42,763 bases of DNA from Candidatus Omnitrophota bacterium (GTDB lineage Bacteria; Omnitrophota; Gorgyraeia; Gygaellales; Profunditerraquicolaceae), in the NCBI GenBank assembly GCA_028715785.1, contig JAQURC010000009.1:19539-62301 (forward strand). Direction: 5' to 3'. This document shows, piece after piece, positions 15,203 to 24,180 of this stretch (the stretch's first letter is position 1; each line of letters starts with the position of its first letter). Below the pieces are notes generated by a model. That model made no database searches and was not told the origin of the DNA. It saw nothing but the letters and a program-made list of their open reading frames with translations. The position numbers and the translations under genes were made by a program.

Positions 15203-16594
15203 ATGAGCGATAATAATACAGGCAGGATAGTTTCGGTGCAGGGCCCGGTAGTGGATGTAAAATTCTCTACTGCTTTAGAGGTGCCCAATATTTTTACGAT
15301 TATCAATACCCAGAATATAGATAAAGAAGCGGTTGTTCTGGAGGTCGCCGAGCATCTGCCGGGTAATATCGCCCGTTGTATTGCTATCAATTCTACGATA
15401 AATATCCAGCGCAATGCCCAGGCCCGTCCAACAGGCGCGGCAATCCAGATCCCTTCCGGAGAAGTGCTTTTTGGGCGCATCATAAATATCTTGGGGGATC
15501 CCATAGATAATAAGGAAAAGCCGCTTTCGCCGGAAAAGTTTGATATAAGAAAAAAGGACATGGGCAGCTTGATTAAGGTCAAATCAACGGTCAAAAAAAG
15601 TTTTGAGGTTATGGAGACCGGGATCAAAATTGTTGATTTGCTTTTTCCCGTGGTTAAGGGGAGCAAGACCGGGATCTTGGGCGGGGCGGCTTTAGGCAAA
15701 AGTATCCTTACTTTAGAGATAATCCAGCACATCGTGAAAAAATATCAGGGCAGTTGTGTGTTTGTAGGCGTGGGGGAACGTATCCGCGAAGGAAATGAAT
15801 TATATTATGAGCTTTCAAAACACGATGTATTATCAAAAACAATGATGGTTTTTGGCCAGATGAATGAGCCTCCCGGGGCCCGTTTTGGCGTGGCCATGAC
15901 CGGTATCAGCATGGCAGAATCCGTCCAGCGTAAAAATCAGGATGTTCTTCTTTTTGTGGATAATATCTTCAGGTTTATCCAGGCAGGCGCTGAAATATCC
16001 ACTCTTTTAGGCAGGGTCCCTTCAGAGACAGGGTATCAACCCACTTTGATTTCTGAAGCAAGCGAGTTCCACGAAAGGATCCGTTCCTCGACGGATTCAG
16101 GAGGCTCGATAACCGCTTTTGAAGCAGTCTATGTGCCTGCGGATGATTTGACCGATCCGGCAGTAGTGGCCATTTTTAGTTTTCTTGATTCGATCCTGGT
16201 GCTTTCCCGCGAACGGATACAGTTAGGGTTGTATCCGGCAATAGATCCCCTGCAATCTTCTTGCGCCAACCTGGATATCGATATCGTGGGCAGGAGGCAT
16301 TTTGAGGTTGCCCAGGAGGTGATCAGGATTTTCCAAAGGTATGAGGAATTAAGGCGGATTGTTTTGGTGGTGGGAGTCGATGAACTTTCAAGCGCCGACA
16401 GGATTATTTATGAACGGGCCCGGAAATTGCAGAACTTCCTTACCCAGCCGTTTTTCGTGGCCGAGGCCTATACGGGTAAGCAGGGCCAATATGTAACCAG
16501 CGAACAGACCCTTAGCGGTTGCGAAAGAATAATCGCGGGGAAATTTGATTCAAAGCCGGAGGGGGAGTTCTATCTGATCGGAGCATTAACCTAG
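15203..16594 (+). CDS. atpD: F1-type ATPase beta-like subunit
   Basis: GGAALGKS Walker A, GERIREGNELYYE, MNEPPGAR, LLFVDNIFRFIQAGAEISTLLGRVPSETGYQPTL, VYVPADDLTDPA, LGLYPAIDPL, DELSSAD at the DELSEED position, QPFFVAEAYTG. Confidence 0.95.
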   Translation: MSDNNTGRIVSVQGPVVDVKFSTALEVPNIFTIINTQNIDKEAVVLEVAEHLPGNIARCIAINSTINIQRNAQARPTGAAIQIPSGEVLFGRIINILGDPIDNKEKPLSPEKFDIRKKDMGSLIKVKSTVKKSFEVMETGIKIVDLLFPVVKGSKTGILGGAALGKSILTLEIIQHIVKKYQGSCVFVGVGERIREGNELYYELSKHDVLSKTMMVFGQMNEPPGARFGVAMTGISMAESVQRKNQDVLLFVDNIFRFIQAGAEISTLLGRVPSETGYQPTLISEASEFHERIRSSTDSGGSITAFEAVYVPADDLTDPAVVAIFSFLDSILVLSRERIQLGLYPAIDPLQSSCANLDIDIVGRRHFEVAQEVIRIFQRYEELRRIVLVVGVDELSSADRIIYERARKLQNFLTQPFFVAEAYTGKQGQYVTSEQTLSGCERIIAGKFDSKPEGEFYLIGALT

Positions 16595-16603
16595 GGGGTG
16601 CTT

Positions 16604-17062
16604 ATGGTTAGAAAAAAGCTGGGTGAGATTTTAATCGAAAAAGGCCTAATTACTCCTAAGCAGCTAGAGGATGCTTTATCTGAACAGTCAAGGACAAAGG
16701 AGTTTCTTGGCAAAATTTTATCTGATAAAAATCAGATTAAAGAGTTGGATTTGCTAAAAGTATTATCCGAGCAATTTAAAATCCCCATAGTTAATTTGAA
16801 GCACAGTTATACTGATTGGGCATTGATTAAAAGTTTCGGCTCATCTTCGATTTTGGATTATAAGTGTTTTCCGCTGAAAAAAGATGATTGGTCGGTGACA
16901 TTTGCGATAAGCAACCCCTTAGACGCCTGGGCATTAAAGAAAATAGAAGAAGTGGCAAGAGGGTTAAAGGTGCAATTGGTCCTGGTTTCTCAGGAGGATA
17001 TGCTTGAGGTTATTGACGGATACCGAAAATATTTAAACGAGAATATTGCCAAACTATTTTAA
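16604..17062 (+). CDS. Stand-alone MshEN/T2SSE-N domain protein (candidate c-di-GMP sensor)
   Basis: KKLGEILIEKGLITPKQLEDALSEQ followed by FLGKILSDKNQIKELDLLKVLSEQ, the paired 24-residue MshEN motifs; no ATPase domain. Confidence 0.75.
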   Translation: MVRKKLGEILIEKGLITPKQLEDALSEQSRTKEFLGKILSDKNQIKELDLLKVLSEQFKIPIVNLKHSYTDWALIKSFGSSSILDYKCFPLKKDDWSVTFAISNPLDAWALKKIEEVARGLKVQLVLVSQEDMLEVIDGYRKYLNENIAKLF

Positions 17063-17066
17063 GAAT

Positions 17067-19220
17067 ATGCCGAAAAAAATAGATACTATTTTATCCGAAG
17101 GCTTAATCGAAAGAGGGTTGATTTCCAAGGAAGCCTTAGAGCCTCTTTTTGGGGAAATAGAAAAAACCGGTGAAAGCCTCCAGCAGGTTTTAGTTAAGCG
17201 CCAGTTGGCCCTAGAGAAAGATATTTTAGCTGTTTTTGCCGAGAAATTAAAACTTGTTTGCCTGATAAACTTAAAAGAGGTTCCCATAGATAAATCTGTT
17301 TTTGACAAGGTCCCGCTAAAGGTTGCCTCGTATTATAAATTTCTGCCCGTAAGTTTAAAAGACAGGTTATTGACTATTGCCGTATCCAGCCCCTTGGATA
17401 TCAAAATTCAGGATGAGATAAGGACGCATTTAGGTTTTGATATAGAAACGGTCCTTTCCCGCCATGGCGATATATTGGATTCCTTAAAAAAATATTATGG
17501 TTTTGCCGCCGATACCATGAAAGAGATTTCACAGGGTTCTGAAGCTAGGCGGGGCTTCCAGGAGCATGCGCAGGAAAAAGTAGAAGATATCGAGAAATTG
17601 GCCGGAGATGCTTCAGTAATCAGGTTGGTTAATCAGGTAATTCTAGAAGGATATAAAAAGCGCGCCACGGACATTCATATCGAACCTCATCGGGAAGGAG
17701 TAAGCCTGCGCTACCGCATCGACGGTTTGCTTTATGAAACTAAAGTTGCTTCCGAAATAAAGAATTTCTTAAGCGCTATTATCTCGCGTATTAAAATCAT
17801 GTCTAATTTAAATATTGTGGAGCGCCGCCTTCCCCAGGACGGCCGGGCAATCGTTAAGGTCGCAGAGCAGATGCTTGATTTGAGGATCTCTACGATGCCC
17901 ACGCCGTTTGGCGAAAGCGTAGTCATCAGGATCCTGCCCACCAAGATGCTTTTTAGTTTGGAAAAATTAGGCCTGCCAAAAAAAGATCTGCAAATCTTTG
18001 AGAGCCTGATCCTCAAACCCCACGGCATAATTTTTATTACCGGCCCCACCGGAAGCGGAAAGACAACTACCTTATATACATGTTTGAGCAGGATCAATAC
18101 AAAAGAACGCAAGATCATTACCATTGAGGATCCCATCGAATATGAGATGCCTAATATTACCCAGATCCAGGTTGCCCCGGAGATCGGCCTGGATTTTGCC
18201 CGGGGGTTACGCAGTATCTTAAGGCATGATCCTGATGTGATAATGTTGGGGGAAGTGAGGGATTTAGAGACCGCCCAGATCGCCATCCGCGTTGCCTTGA
18301 CCGGGCATATGGTATTTTCTACGCTGCATACTAATGACGCGGTTAGCGGCATTAACCGCTTAACCGATATCGGTGTCGAGCCGTATCTTTTGGCTTCCAG
18401 CGTCGAAGCATTTATTGCCCAGCGCCTTATAAGGTTAATTTGTCCGGACTGCAAGTATGAGGATAAGGCTGCTTCGGAGCAATTAAGGGAGATGATTGCT
18501 AGGGACCTAGGGTTAAAATCAATGGATGAAGTAAAAATCTTTAGAGGCAAGGGTTGTGCCGGTTGTAATTTTACCGGTTTTTTCGGCAGGACGGCAATAT
18601 ATGAGATTTTGGTTATGGATGGGGCGATAAAAGATTTAATTTTAAAGAAAGCCACTTCCGGGCAGATTACCAAAGTAGCCCTGGCAAAGGGGATGCGCAC
18701 TTTACGCCAGGATGGCTGGCAGAAGACAGTTGCCGGTTTAACTACTCCCGAGGAGGTAATGAAAACAACTTCTGCTCAAGAGCAGCCAAATGATTTAGAG
18801 AGCAGGGCTCAGGTTTCTTTGGGGGTTTTTACGCCTGAGAGCGCCCATCCTCCCAAAGAAAGCGGAAAAAGAGCCTATCAACGCTTAAACAGCAGGGTCA
18901 ATCTGCGCTATAAGCTTCTTAAATCGCAAGGTGATCTGCTTAAGCGGGGATTTACTCCCGAAGAACTTAGCGTTACCAGCAATATTTCTGCCGGAGGTTT
19001 GCTTTTTTTCTCGGATGAAATATTAGCTGTCGGTTCAATTTTAGAGTTAATTTTAGAGCTGCCTGGAGGAGGCGAAGATCCCATAGAGTGTTTAGCCAGG
19101 GTGACGAGGGTCGAGGAGATGGATCAAGAAGGAAAGTATAACATAGCGGTCTGTTTTTTGGATATAACCGGCGCGCAAAGGGGGAGGCTGAATAAATTTG
19201 TTGAGCAGGAATTAAGTTAA
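17067..19220 (+). CDS. gspE: Type II secretion/type IV pilus assembly ATPase (GspE/PilB) with C-terminal PilZ domain
   Basis: GPTGSGKTTTLYTCLSRIN, IEDPIEYEMPNITQIQV, RHDPDVIMLGEVRD, TGHMVFSTLHTNDA, CPDC...CAGC; C-term RAYQR...NISAGG is PilZ-like RxxxR...NxSxxG. Confidence 0.93.
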   Translation: MPKKIDTILSEGLIERGLISKEALEPLFGEIEKTGESLQQVLVKRQLALEKDILAVFAEKLKLVCLINLKEVPIDKSVFDKVPLKVASYYKFLPVSLKDRLLTIAVSSPLDIKIQDEIRTHLGFDIETVLSRHGDILDSLKKYYGFAADTMKEISQGSEARRGFQEHAQEKVEDIEKLAGDASVIRLVNQVILEGYKKRATDIHIEPHREGVSLRYRIDGLLYETKVASEIKNFLSAIISRIKIMSNLNIVERRLPQDGRAIVKVAEQMLDLRISTMPTPFGESVVIRILPTKMLFSLEKLGLPKKDLQIFESLILKPHGIIFITGPTGSGKTTTLYTCLSRINTKERKIITIEDPIEYEMPNITQIQVAPEIGLDFARGLRSILRHDPDVIMLGEVRDLETAQIAIRVALTGHMVFSTLHTNDAVSGINRLTDIGVEPYLLASSVEAFIAQRLIRLICPDCKYEDKAASEQLREMIARDLGLKSMDEVKIFRGKGCAGCNFTGFFGRTAIYEILVMDGAIKDLILKKATSGQITKVALAKGMRTLRQDGWQKTVAGLTTPEEVMKTTSAQEQPNDLESRAQVSLGVFTPESAHPPKESGKRAYQRLNSRVNLRYKLLKSQGDLLKRGFTPEELSVTSNISAGGLLFFSDEILAVGSILELILELPGGGEDPIECLARVTRVEEMDQEGKYNIAVCFLDITGAQRGRLNKFVEQELS

Positions 19221-19259
19221 GGGTTGTCAGCCATAGTAATCAAGAAGGGGTAATTTTAA

Positions 19260-20525
19260 ATGATCAAATATACATATTATGCGAAAAAAAGCACCGGAGA
19301 GACGATTGAAGGCAGGATCGATGCCGTCTCCAAAGAAGAAGCGATTGAGAAGCTGAGTTTGAAGGGGTATTTACCCGTTTCCATAGAAGAAGATGCCGGG
19401 CGTATTGAGCGTCAAGGTGCGCCCAATATAAATCGCCAAACCAGCCGATTGGCCGAATCTAAAATTTTTTCTTTTAGTAAGCCGGGGGGCAGGATAAAGC
19501 CGGGCCAGGTAACTGTATTTAGCCGCCAGTTGGCAAGCCTCTTAAAGTCAGGCGTGCCTATTTTAAGCGCGATTAATATAATCTCGGAGCAATCCGAGAA
19601 TTTTTATTTAAAAGCTTCGTTAAAGAGCATTTGTAACGCGGTAAAAGACGGCTCCACTTTTTCTTCCGCCTTAAGCAATTATCCGCGGATATTTCCGTCT
19701 CTCTATATTGCCTTGGTGCGCAGCGGAGAAGAAAGCGGCACTTTGCCGGCGGCTCTTTTGAGGATAGCTGATTATCGGGCTAAACAAGAAGAGATTATTT
19801 CGCGCATCCGGATGAGCCTGGCTTATCCCATGCTTATGGCAGTCGTAGGAGCGGCCACAATAGTTTTTATGCTTACCTTTGTTATGCCGCGCCTGATGGG
19901 GATATTCATTAATTTAGGTGAAAAGTTGCCTTTGCCTACCCGTATTTTGATCTCTATAAGCCAAGGCCTTGGCCACTGGTGGTTTTGGATAATTTTAGCC
20001 TTGGCAATAATTATTTTACTTATCAGGAGACAGATCAAAACAGAGGCGGGAAAGTTATCTTTCAGCCTGCTTAAGCTGCGTCTGCCGATATTCGGCAAAC
20101 TCATCCTTAAGGCGGAGTTGGCTCGTTTTAACCGTACGTTGGAACTGCTGATTAAAAATGGAGTATCCATATTAAGGGCTATTGATGTAGCTATCCCCGT
20201 GCTTGAAAATGAGGTTATTAAAAGACAATTAAGGCAGAGTTATCAAGAATTAGAGCAGGGCGGTTTTTTCGGCAGGAGCCTGAAGAATTCAAAAGTATTT
20301 CCTCCTTTTATGAGTAATCTTATCAGTATCGGCGAAGAATCGGGCAGGCTGGATGAAGCTTTAGCCGAAATAGCCGACAGCTATGAACATGATACGGATG
20401 AAGCTATAAAAGTAATGAGCAGCCTTATAGAGCCCCTGATGATTTTGGGAATGGGCCTGATTGTGGGGTTTATTGTAGTCGCCATGCTTCTTCCGCTATT
20501 TGAAATCAATGTGATTGCAAGATAA
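19260..20525 (+). CDS. gspF: Type II secretion inner-membrane platform protein GspF/PilC
   Basis: FSRQLASLLKSGVPILSAI, LVRSGEESGTLPAALLRIADY, second T2SSF repeat LISIGEESGRLDEALAEIADSYE, C-term TM. Confidence 0.93.
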   Translation: MIKYTYYAKKSTGETIEGRIDAVSKEEAIEKLSLKGYLPVSIEEDAGRIERQGAPNINRQTSRLAESKIFSFSKPGGRIKPGQVTVFSRQLASLLKSGVPILSAINIISEQSENFYLKASLKSICNAVKDGSTFSSALSNYPRIFPSLYIALVRSGEESGTLPAALLRIADYRAKQEEIISRIRMSLAYPMLMAVVGAATIVFMLTFVMPRLMGIFINLGEKLPLPTRILISISQGLGHWWFWIILALAIIILLIRRQIKTEAGKLSFSLLKLRLPIFGKLILKAELARFNRTLELLIKNGVSILRAIDVAIPVLENEVIKRQLRQSYQELEQGGFFGRSLKNSKVFPPFMSNLISIGEESGRLDEALAEIADSYEHDTDEAIKVMSSLIEPLMILGMGLIVGFIVVAMLLPLFEINVIAR

Positions 20526-20553
20526 GAATGAATTATTTAGCTTGAGGGAAGGT

Positions 20554-22467
20554 ATGGATTCGATGTTTCAATGGTTTCAGCTAAATTTAGATATCGTATT
20601 TTTCGTCTATGGCCTGGCGTTTTTGATAATGGGCATTACGGTATTAGCCCAGTTACGCGGTGAAAGCCGGTTTAAGATTGTTAATATCGTATGGGCGCTG
20701 GCTGGTTTTGGTATTACTCATGGCATAAATGAGTTGCTTGATATGTGGGCAATAATCAAAGGGCGCCATCCTGGGCTGGATATATTGCGCTGGTTTATCT
20801 TGCTCATTTCTTATATTTTCCTGTTTGAGTTTGGCAGGCGTTTTTTTTATTTAAACAGTAAGCAAAAAAAACATAATCGGGTATTAAGTAACATATGGAT
20901 ATGGCCGGCTCTGGTAATAATCATCTCTGTTTTAAGTTTTAGCTCAAGTGATATCTGGAAAATTGGCGGGATTTGGGCAAGGTATCTTTTAGGTTTTCCG
21001 GGCGCGATCCTGGCTGGTCTGGGGTTCCTGTCATATTATAAAAAAGAGTTGCAGGCGCCGCTTAAGTTAAAGAAATATTTTCAGCTGGCAGGGGTGGTTT
21101 TTTTAGTTTACGGTTTTTTAAGCGGATTAGTCGTGCCTAAGGCGGATTTCTTTCCGGCAAATTGGCTTAACAACGATTCTTTTTTATCATTGCTGCATAT
21201 TCCGGTGCAGGTATTTCGCTGTTTATGCGCGATAATTTCTACCTGGGCGGTGATAGAGGCGTTGAATATTTTTAATTGGGAGACTTCCGAAGGGCTGCAA
21301 AATTTCCTTGAACAAAGAGAAAAAATTACCGAAGGGATACAGGAAGGCATAATGTTAGTGGATAAGGAGTTTAACATCCTCTGGGCAAATAAGGCTTTAA
21401 TGAGGCGTCATGGTGAGATCCTGGGAGATAAATGTTACCGGGTTGTCCATAGAAGAGAATCCCCTTGTGAAGCCCCGCTTGATGCCTGTCCGATTGCGGA
21501 AGTTTTAAAAGAAAAGAAAGTTGTAAGTTTAATTCACACCCATTTTGATAATAATAACCACCCAAGATTTTTTGAAGTAAGCGTTTATCCCCTTGTGGAT
21601 GAAAAAAACCAGATTAATGAATTTGTCCATATCAGCAGGGATGTTACTGAACGCCAGCAAAAGGCCGAAGAATTAAAGAGGGCCTATGTAGAATTACATA
21701 AGGTCCAAGCAGAGCTAATCGATTCGGAAAAATTAGCCGCGATAGGTGTTTTAGCCAGCGGAGTGGCCCATGAGATAAGGAATCCTTTAGCTATAATTTT
21801 ACAGGGGGTAAATTTTTTAGAGGATAAACTTAAGCCCCGCTCTCAGAATATTTCCGATACCTTGAATATGATCAAGGACAATGTCAGAAGGAGCGACAAT
21901 ATTATCAATGGGATATTCAGTTTTTCCCGGAAGACAGAGTTATCCAGGCAAAATGAGAGCATGGAATCCATGCTGGAAAATTCCCTGGTTCTGGTTGGGC
22001 ATAAAATTAAGTTAGGCAATATTGAGATTAACAAGCAATTTCAGGCAGATTTACCTAAAATCTTTGTCGACCGGCAAAAAATAGAGCAGGCGCTGGTGAA
22101 TATCTTATTGAATGCCATTGAAGCAATGCCGGATGGCGGAAAGATTTTTATCCGCGCTTATTCAAAAAGACTCGATGAGATAAAAAATGGAGTGGGTAAG
22201 AGAAAAAGCGACATGTTTGTATTAGGAGAACAAGCCTTGATTGTAGAAATAGAAGATACCGGGACAGGTATTTCTAAAGAGGTTACGGATAAGCTTTTTG
22301 TGCCTTTTTTCACCACTAAAGGCCCTAATAAAGGACTGGGTTTGGGTTTGTCAGTTACGCGTAATATTATGTTGATGCATAAAGGGATTGTTGATATAGT
22401 TAGCCAGGAAGGTAAATTTACTAAAGCAATTCTTACTTTTAAAATAGGGGAGGAAGGGGTAATATGA
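20554..22467 (+). CDS. Multi-TM sensor histidine kinase with PAS domain
   Basis: About 6-7 N-term hydrophobic helices; PAS-like region ending VHISRDVTERQ; H-box GVLASGVAHEIRNPLAIIL; N-box LLNAIEAM; G-boxes EDTGTGIS and GLGLGLSVTRNIM. Confidence 0.92.
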   Translation: MDSMFQWFQLNLDIVFFVYGLAFLIMGITVLAQLRGESRFKIVNIVWALAGFGITHGINELLDMWAIIKGRHPGLDILRWFILLISYIFLFEFGRRFFYLNSKQKKHNRVLSNIWIWPALVIIISVLSFSSSDIWKIGGIWARYLLGFPGAILAGLGFLSYYKKELQAPLKLKKYFQLAGVVFLVYGFLSGLVVPKADFFPANWLNNDSFLSLLHIPVQVFRCLCAIISTWAVIEALNIFNWETSEGLQNFLEQREKITEGIQEGIMLVDKEFNILWANKALMRRHGEILGDKCYRVVHRRESPCEAPLDACPIAEVLKEKKVVSLIHTHFDNNNHPRFFEVSVYPLVDEKNQINEFVHISRDVTERQQKAEELKRAYVELHKVQAELIDSEKLAAIGVLASGVAHEIRNPLAIILQGVNFLEDKLKPRSQNISDTLNMIKDNVRRSDNIINGIFSFSRKTELSRQNESMESMLENSLVLVGHKIKLGNIEINKQFQADLPKIFVDRQKIEQALVNILLNAIEAMPDGGKIFIRAYSKRLDEIKNGVGKRKSDMFVLGEQALIVEIEDTGTGISKEVTDKLFVPFFTTKGPNKGLGLGLSVTRNIMLMHKGIVDIVSQEGKFTKAILTFKIGEEGVI

Positions 22468-23225
22468 AAAAGAAGAAGATAATGCTGGTTGACGATGAGG
22501 TGGATTTCTTGAGGATATTGAAATTAAACCTGGAAGATAAAGGTTACGAAGTAATTGCTTTATCCAACGCCAAAGATATTGTCGCCCAGGTAGATAAATA
22601 TAAACCTGATTGTTTATTGCTTGATTTGCTTATGCCTGATATAGGGGGCATGGATGCCTGTCAGCTGCTTAACGGCGATCCTGTGGGTAGTAAAACTCCC
22701 ATAATCATTCTTTCTGCCTTGAGTAAAGATGCGGATAAGCTTAAGGCTTATGAGCTAGGGGTATTGGATTATATCACTAAGCCGGTAGAAATAGAGAAAG
22801 TCATATCGGCCATTGAGAAAGTAACGGCGCCTAAGGGTTTTACCCTAATTGAGCTAATGTTGGTGGTTATAATCATCGGCGCTTTGGTAGCAATGGTCAT
22901 GCCCCGGCTTACCGGAAGGAGCGAACAGGCCCGCGTTGCTACAGCCGAAGCCGATATCCGCGCAAATATCGCCACTGCTTTGAAACTTTATGAGCTGGAT
23001 AACGGCACTTTTCCTTCTACGGCAGAAGGTTTAAATGCCTTGTTGAGTAAACCGGGCTCCAGCCGAAAATGGAACGGGCCTTATTTGGAGAAGCAGCCCA
23101 TAGATTCCTGGGGACGGGAGTATAAATATAAATCGCCGGGCGATCATAGGCCTGATTATGATTTGTATTCATTGGGCAAAGACGGCCAGGAAGGCTCCGC
23201 CGATGACGTCAAAAATTGGGAATAA
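22464..23225 (+). CDS. gspG: In-frame fusion of response-regulator receiver (REC) domain with GspG-type major pseudopilin
   Basis: REC: IMLVDDEVDFL...CLLLDLLMPDIGG...IIILSA...DYITKPVE; then APKG|FTLIELMLVVIIIGALVAMVMPRL...PSTAEGLNALLSKPGSSRKWNGPYLEKQPIDSWGREYKYKSPG...YSLGKDGQEGSADDVKNW; ATGA overlap with the kinase. Confidence 0.9.
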   Translation: MKKKKIMLVDDEVDFLRILKLNLEDKGYEVIALSNAKDIVAQVDKYKPDCLLLDLLMPDIGGMDACQLLNGDPVGSKTPIIILSALSKDADKLKAYELGVLDYITKPVEIEKVISAIEKVTAPKGFTLIELMLVVIIIGALVAMVMPRLTGRSEQARVATAEADIRANIATALKLYELDNGTFPSTAEGLNALLSKPGSSRKWNGPYLEKQPIDSWGREYKYKSPGDHRPDYDLYSLGKDGQEGSADDVKNWE

Positions 23226-23592
23226 AGGGTTTACCCTTATAGAAATAATGATGACCACAGTGGTTTTGTCCCTGGGGACCATTTTGATATACGGGGCATT
23301 TTTTACTTCCCTGGATTCATTTAATCTCTATAGCGATTATTTAAACCTCACTTCCTGGATGGATGAGCAGGTTTGGAGGGCGCAGGATGATTTGAGTAAG
23401 TTTGGGGCTTTGGCCCGGATTCAGACGGCAGGTGAATTTCAAAAGTCAGGCAAGGTTTTTAGGTGGGGCCTAAACTATAGCTTGATCGATGATAAGTTAT
23501 ATAAGATCGACCTGGATCTTTATTGGCAACGCGGCAGAAGAAAAACAGGGCTATCGAGAAGCGCATATGCACAGTATAATAAAAAAGAATAA
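23203..23592 (+). CDS. Type II secretion minor pseudopilin (GspI/H-like)
   Basis: MTSKIGNKG|FTLIEIMMTTVVLSLGTILIYGAFF class III signal; starts inside the 3' end of the gspG frame. Confidence 0.75.
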   Translation: MTSKIGNKGFTLIEIMMTTVVLSLGTILIYGAFFTSLDSFNLYSDYLNLTSWMDEQVWRAQDDLSKFGALARIQTAGEFQKSGKVFRWGLNYSLIDDKLYKIDLDLYWQRGRRKTGLSRSAYAQYNKKE

Positions 23593-24154
23593 AGAGGGTT
23601 TTACCCTTGTTGAGCTGCTTATCGTTACGGCGCTCTTAGCTATTGTGTCCCTTGCAGTTTATGCCACTTTTAATAATGGCATAAGGATTTGGCAGAAGAT
23701 AAATGAACAGGCGCCTCAAGAGGATCTGGATATATTCTTTGAGGAGTTTGCTTTAGATTTAAGGAATACTTTTAAATTCAGCGGGTACAATTTCATAGGG
23801 AAAGAAAAACAGCTTGAATTCATTACTATCGTAGGCAGCCCGAGGATGCATAAAGATACAGTAGGCAAAGTTATTTATTTTTATGACCCGGAGTCAAAAA
23901 TAATAAGCAAGACTTCTTTGGATTATAGCCAGATTTACGAAGGTAACGGCGGCATAACCCGGCAGTTAGCAAGGGGTGTGGAATCCTTGAGGTTCAAATA
24001 CTATTTCTACGACAAAGAGGCAAAAGAATACATCTGGATTGATGAATGGCCGAAAGACGGGTTGCCTTTGGCAGTAAGGGTAGAGGTAGGTTTGGAGGAG
24101 CCCGGGCAAAAAAGCGAGTTTGTTAAAACGATCACTATTGCGGTTAACAATTAA
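23567..24154 (+). CDS. gspJ: Type II secretion minor pseudopilin GspJ-like
   Basis: KKNKEG|FTLVELLIVTALLAIVSLAVYATFNNG; GspJ-like length and order between I and K. Confidence 0.75.
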   Translation: MHSIIKKNKEGFTLVELLIVTALLAIVSLAVYATFNNGIRIWQKINEQAPQEDLDIFFEEFALDLRNTFKFSGYNFIGKEKQLEFITIVGSPRMHKDTVGKVIYFYDPESKIISKTSLDYSQIYEGNGGITRQLARGVESLRFKYYFYDKEAKEYIWIDEWPKDGLPLAVRVEVGLEEPGQKSEFVKTITIAVNN

Positions 24155-24180
24155 TTCAGCTGTTTATTTAAAAGGACGGT

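Noticed and set aside
17732-18700. 322-aa minus-strand ORF antisense to gspE
   Set aside because: Overlaps an unmistakable GspE ATPase core; no recognisable domain on the minus strand.
20554-21300. Multi-TM N-terminus considered as a missing ATPase subunit a
   Set aside because: Continuous with PAS and histidine-kinase domains; lacks the conserved subunit-a Arg helix context; it is a sensor region.
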